Shown one piece after another: positions 12,227 to 14,983 of a stretch of DNA of 14,983 nucleotides. Numbering within the stretch: position 1 is the first letter of the stretch; each line of letters starts with the position of its first letter. A program made the translations under genes and the position numbers. A model generated the notes under the pieces. It was not told where the DNA came from and made no database searches. It worked only from the letters and a program-made list of their open reading frames with translations. This DNA comes from an uncultured Collinsella sp. (GTDB lineage Bacteria; Actinomycetota; Coriobacteriia; Coriobacteriales; Coriobacteriaceae): positions 1-14,983 of the forward strand of contig URTZ01000033.1 in NCBI GenBank assembly GCA_900550825.1, given 5' to 3'.

Positions 12227-12964
12227 CTATGCGCCGATGGCGCCGCCGCAGTATTCGCAGCGCCCGCTGGCATCGGGAATGGTGGTGGCTCCGCAGAAGG
12301 GGCAGGTCACCGCGGTCTTGGGGGCCTTGGCGGCCACGACGCTGTCCCGCGTCTCCTGGCGCAGCTGCACCAGCGCATCGCGGACTTCGGTTGCCTGGCG
12401 CTTGGCCTCGCGATATTCGATGGAGCCGTGCTGATCGATGGTGGAGTCGTTCACGCGCAGGTTGATCTCGGTAAAGTACGGCGTGTTGACGTGGATGGTC
12501 AGATTAAAGTCGTAATCCAGGTCGTAGCGCGGCGGGTTGTAGCTCTCGCGCTCGCCGTCCTTGGTCTCGCGATAGATCTCGGTGCGCTGCTCGTCGATAT
12601 CCATATCGCAGCCGAGTACCTGCGAGAACTCGATGATGTCGGGATTGGCGTCGCGCCAGCGGCTCTGCGAAGTGATGATCAGCAGGCCCGCGTCCTCATC
12701 GAGCATAATATTGGTGCGCCCGGCAGAAAGCGTGCGCGTGGGGTTGAACGAAGACAGGCGCTCGGCGTTGGCCTCGCGGTAGGCGAGTTGCTCACGGATA
12801 TCGTCCGCGGTGCTGGAGCGATAGCCGTGAAAGTAGGGGGAGAGCTTGCCGGCGCACTCTTTGCACAGGTAGCCTTCATTGATTTTTGTCTTACCTAGAA
12901 GTCCCAGCTCGGTACCGCAAATCGCGCACTCTTTCTTCTCGAACATCTTGTCAAAGAAGCCCAT
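12227..12964 (-). CDS. DUF4428 protein with N- and C-terminal zinc-binding motifs
   Basis: 245 residues from the ATG at 12964, preceded by GGGAGG with a 5-nt spacer. The N-terminal DUF4428-type zinc finger has Cys13/16/34/37 (ECAICGTELGLLGKTKI...LCKEC). A central beta-rich region follows (~55-165; NIMLDEDAGLLIITSQSRWRDANPDIIEFSQVLGCDMDIDE), PH-like in appearance, then a helical segment (~180-210) and a C-terminal ribbon with Cys221/224/236/239 (TCPFCG...RCEYCGG). No TM or signal segment, so it is cytosolic. It is the first gene of the minus-strand cluster, 24 bases ahead of the YdjG-like gene. The likely role is as an adaptor in the SPFH complex; the molecular function is unknown. Confidence 0.8.
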   Translation of the reverse strand: MGFFDKMFEKKECAICGTELGLLGKTKINEGYLCKECAGKLSPYFHGYRSSTADDIREQLAYREANAERLSSFNPTRTLSAGRTNIMLDEDAGLLIITSQSRWRDANPDIIEFSQVLGCDMDIDEQRTEIYRETKDGERESYNPPRYDLDYDFNLTIHVNTPYFTEINLRVNDSTIDQHGSIEYREAKRQATEVRDALVQLRQETRDSVVAAKAPKTAVTCPFCGATTIPDASGRCEYCGGAIGA

Positions 12965-13044
12965 GGCTGCCTCCCATCAACTGGTAGCGTGTGTCACTTT
13001 TGATGATGGGGGAGTGCGCGATCCTTCGCGATACCCAGACGGCT

Positions 13045-13159
13045 CAAGGAGTCTCCACAACTGGGACACATGGCCCATTTTTTGATTGGACGCCGGGGAC
13101 ACTCTTCGGCCACTCATTGGGGACGTACTTAAATGAGTGGCAGTTGGAGACACTCCTTG
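13045..13159. repeat. Long palindromic intergenic element (REP/RAYT-like)
   Basis: Outer arms CAAGGAGTCTCCACAACTG (13045-13063) and CAGTTGGAGACACTCCTTG (13141-13159) are inverted repeats apart from two 2-base indels. Inside lies a perfect 10-bp inverted repeat, GCCACTCATT (13109-13118) with AATGAGTGGC (13132-13141). The words GGGGACACT and GGGGACGTAC between the arms resemble palindromes associated with REP-associated tyrosine transposases; that link is from memory and no such transposase gene is in the window. A short frame across it (12991-13197) is not credible as a gene. Apart from this element, the 360-base spacer 12965-13325 holds only the candidate promoter at 13267. Confidence 0.65.
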
Positions 13160-13266
13160 CCGAGCTAGAGGCCGCGCGTGCCCCTTCTGGTCCATGAGGC
13201 TCAAAACCGCGGTGTGACGTGAACGGCTGGGGTCAAATTTGCAGCATTTCAAGCCTGGCTTCGATA

Positions 13267-13295
13267 TTGAGACTGGTTCTTTATTAAAATAGATT
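13267..13295 (+). promoter_or_regulatory. Candidate promoter of the LuxR-type regulator
   Basis: TTGAGA (13267-13272; 5/6) and TAGATT (13290-13295; 4/6) are exactly 17 bp apart in a locally AT-rich patch, about 30 bases before the start codon at 13326. Confidence 0.42.
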
Positions 13296-13325
13296 TCCAG
13301 ACAATTGAGCGGCTGGGGGTTAACT

Positions 13326-14869
13326 ATGAGGGGCATGGGAGACACAACCGCATATTTGCGTCGGGGCATTCGGGAGATTATATGCCTGGTGCTGTTCTTC
13401 TTCACGTTTTTGGCGTGCGAGTATCTTTTTGATGTGCGCATGGCCGAGTTCGTGTCTCCGAACGAGGTCGCTATTTATGAGAGCCTTGTCATCGGCGCGA
13501 GCGTGATTGGCTTCTTTGTGCGTCCCATTCTGTACTATCGCCGTCCCCATGCTATCGACGCAACGAGTGACGTCACGGGCGTTTTGCTGGTGGCGGCATT
13601 GCTGCTGTTGATTATGGCGGTTCAGGTTGAGGTGGTAATTGCCGGCGGTTTGGTGGCGTGCTGCGCGCTGGGCTACTGCGGATCGACTGCTCATGCAAAT
13701 TTTGCGAGGCGCTTTGCGCGAACGCCCTGCTTGGCGCGCGCCGCCGCACTTTCTTACGCCATGGGCGTTCTGGTGCAGGTTCTCAACCACATGGTGATGC
13801 CTGTCGGCATTCCTCAGCAGGCTGTTCTGGTCGTCTGTGCGATCGCGCAGGTGGCGTTGCTCCACGGTGCCCGACGCGCCAAGCTGCGCGACGAGTCCGA
13901 TCCCAGCTTTGAACCCAGTGCTGCCGGGCTTTCGGTAGATGCTCTGGAATATGGCGCCAAGTGGCATGACGATCCCGAGGCAAAGGCGGCATTCCGTCGC
14001 GCCGTAGTTCGCCTGACCGTGGCGACGGCGTATCTTTCCAGCGTATTCGCCGCTCTCAACGCGGGCTTCACGACCCTGCATGCTGTCGGAACCGTCGATT
14101 TGGGCGATTGGCCGCGCCTGCTGCTTGTCGTGAGCTCGTTGGTCGCTGGCGCACTATTTGACCTGCACGGCCGCTCGTATATGAATATCGGCATGACATG
14201 TGCCGCCATACTGTCCACGCTTTCGTTCTTTGTGCTCATCGTCGATGGCAATGGCGGCAACGAGCTTGCTGCCACGATCATCTTTTATCTGGGCTCGGGC
14301 TTTTCGTGGTGTTCTTTACCACAAAATATGCCGCCGTCTCGCTCTATGCGCGCTGGTCATATTTTTGGCCGTGCATGGGTCGCGTCGTCAACAACGTGTG
14401 CTCGATGTTCGTGACGGCGCCGGCAGTGGCGATTATCTCGAGTCAAAATGTGCTGGCTGCGGTCGGTGCGGCGCTCGTGATGTTTGTGGGCATTGCGATT
14501 ACGCTGCTGGGGCAGTTGGGGCAACGAGCCGATGATGCCGCGATGCGGGACGGACTGCCGCTTGCCACCGACGATCTTGGTGGGGATCTTGCGCCCACAT
14601 GCTCCGACCCCGAGCCCGTGGAGGCAGCGGAGCCCACGTCCGATGAACGCCTCGATGCCTTCGTCGCCACCTTTGGGCTTACAAGGCGCGAGCGCGATAT
14701 TCTTGAGGTCTTGGTCGTTTCGGACCAGAGCGTTCAGGACATCGCCACAACGCTTTTCCTTTCGCGCTCCACGCTCTATCGTCACATTTCCTCGATCAAC
14801 AAAAAGACCGGCACCGCCTCGCGCGTGGCCCTCATCAACTTCTTCTGGTCCTGGACACCCAAGGACTAG
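13326..14869 (+). pseudogene. 12-TM membrane LuxR-family regulator, interrupted by a frameshift
   Basis: Two overlapping frames together make one ~515-residue protein. The first frame, from ATG 13326, supplies about nine and a half TM segments; it shifts near 14301-14304 and would stop at 14414 with a nonsense tail. The other frame resumes as FVVFFTTKYAAVSLYARW and continues through the last TM segments to a Ser/Glu-rich linker and a GerE-type helix-turn-helix near the C-terminus (LTRRERDILEVLVVSDQSVQDIATTLFLSRSTLYRHISSI). Adding one T to the run at 14301-14304 restores GSGFFVVFFTTKY. Intact proteins of this layout, an MFS-like 12-TM domain fused to LuxR HTH, are abundant in Coriobacteriia and are thought to be membrane-bound transcription regulators. 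It could be a real inactivation, phase variation or a sequencing error. The start is supported weakly by GGGGG at ~13315; a TTG at 13305 is possible. Confidence 0.82.
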
Positions 14870-14933
14870 CTAATCTCCCAATAAGTCGCGGTGGAATAGT
14901 CCCTAAATTAAAGTCACGGGGCTTTAAAGGGGG

Positions 14934-14980
14934 TGCGGACAGAAAGTTGGACCGTGAAGCGGTCCGGACTGGAGGTTCGC
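14934..14980 (+). mobile_element. Possible left end of an IS3/IS150-type insertion sequence
   Basis: TGCGGACAGAAAGTTGGAC begins at 14934, starts with TG and carries GTTGGAC about 12 bases in, as IS150-group terminal repeats do. A small perfect hairpin (GGACCG 14949-14954, CGGTCC 14960-14965) and a ribosome binding site (GGAGG 14971-14975) lie between it and an ATG at the window end. The resemblance is from memory; the other end is outside the window. Confidence 0.42.
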
Positions 14981-14983
14981 ATG
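14981..14983 (+). CDS. Start codon of a gene that runs off the window
   Basis: The last three bases are ATG, with GGAGG at 14971-14975 and a 5-nt spacer, an excellent translation start. If the preceding bases are an IS3-type end this would be its orfA; the product itself cannot be seen. Confidence 0.5.

Noticed and set aside
9500..12898. A 1132-codon open frame on the plus strand opposite the SPFH cluster
   Set aside because: It is the antisense shadow of three high-GC genes with strong codon bias; the translation is a Val/Gly/Ala/Asp-rich string with no domain, and the minus-strand genes have clear motifs and ribosome binding sites.
13018..13033. Short CGCGA/TCGCG palindrome upstream of the DUF4428 gene considered as an operator
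   Set aside because: Five base pairs in GC-rich DNA are expected by chance, and no promoter could be placed next to it.
12991..13197. Small plus-strand frame of 68 codons in the spacer before the regulator
   Set aside because: It runs across the palindromic element and has no ribosome binding site or family; typical spurious call over a repeat.
14905..14935. TTAAAG...CTTTAA inverted repeat considered as a terminator of the regulator gene
   Set aside because: The stem is only 6 bp and AT-rich with no T run; too weak to call.

Overview
The window is high-GC bacterial DNA and most likely comes from a gut actinobacterium of the Coriobacteriia, closest in style to Collinsella. The reasons are the codon preference (CGC/CGT, GCC, GGC), a membrane-anchored LuxR-type regulator of the kind expanded in that class, the stand-alone 6-phospho-beta-glucosidase, and short GGGGAC-rich palindromic repeats between genes. 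This is recognition from memory; no database was searched. No RNA genes, CRISPR array or phage module were seen.

Layout. (1) 1-575: one open frame that starts as the YifB/ComM-type ChlI domain and ends as the C-terminal third of LuxS, followed by a terminator; it looks like a chimera. (2) 597-2987: a DUF4867 gene, a convergent AAA-type ATPase whose Walker A lysine is replaced by glutamine, and long stem-loop repeats. The ATPase is bracketed by two ~120-bp direct repeats, the second of which carries the decayed 3' tail of another DUF4867 copy. (3) 2988-4493: a GH1 6-phospho-beta-glucosidase with its own candidate promoter, operator and terminator. (4) 4561-8557: a tightly coupled plus-strand operon (4-bp overlaps at both junctions): a multi-TM sensor with a degenerate kinase-like tail, an intact NarL-type membrane histidine kinase, and a NarL/FixJ response regulator. 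(5) 8586-12964: a minus-strand cluster, in transcription order DUF4428 zinc-ribbon protein, zinc-ribbon protein with two C-terminal TM helices, SPFH protein with two C-terminal zinc ribbons, then a lipoprotein. The first three resemble the YdjG/YdjH/YdjI membrane-stress module of Bacillus. (6) 12965-13325: repeat-rich spacer with a long palindromic element. (7) 13326-14869: a 12-TM LuxR-family regulator broken by a one-base frameshift in a T run. (8) 14934-14983: what looks like the left end of an IS3/IS150-type element and the start codon of its first gene.

How they work together: the kinase operon is a self-contained signalling unit whose input may be a heteromeric pair of membrane sensors. 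The minus-strand cluster is probably an envelope-associated scaffold built from zinc-ribbon proteins around an SPFH protein. The GH1 and DUF4867 genes point to carbohydrate use but lack adjacent transporters. The strongest points for a second look are the ChlI-LuxS chimera, the ATPase with a changed Walker A and repeat-flanked setting, the tandem intact/degenerate kinase pair, and the zinc-ribbon SPFH cluster.
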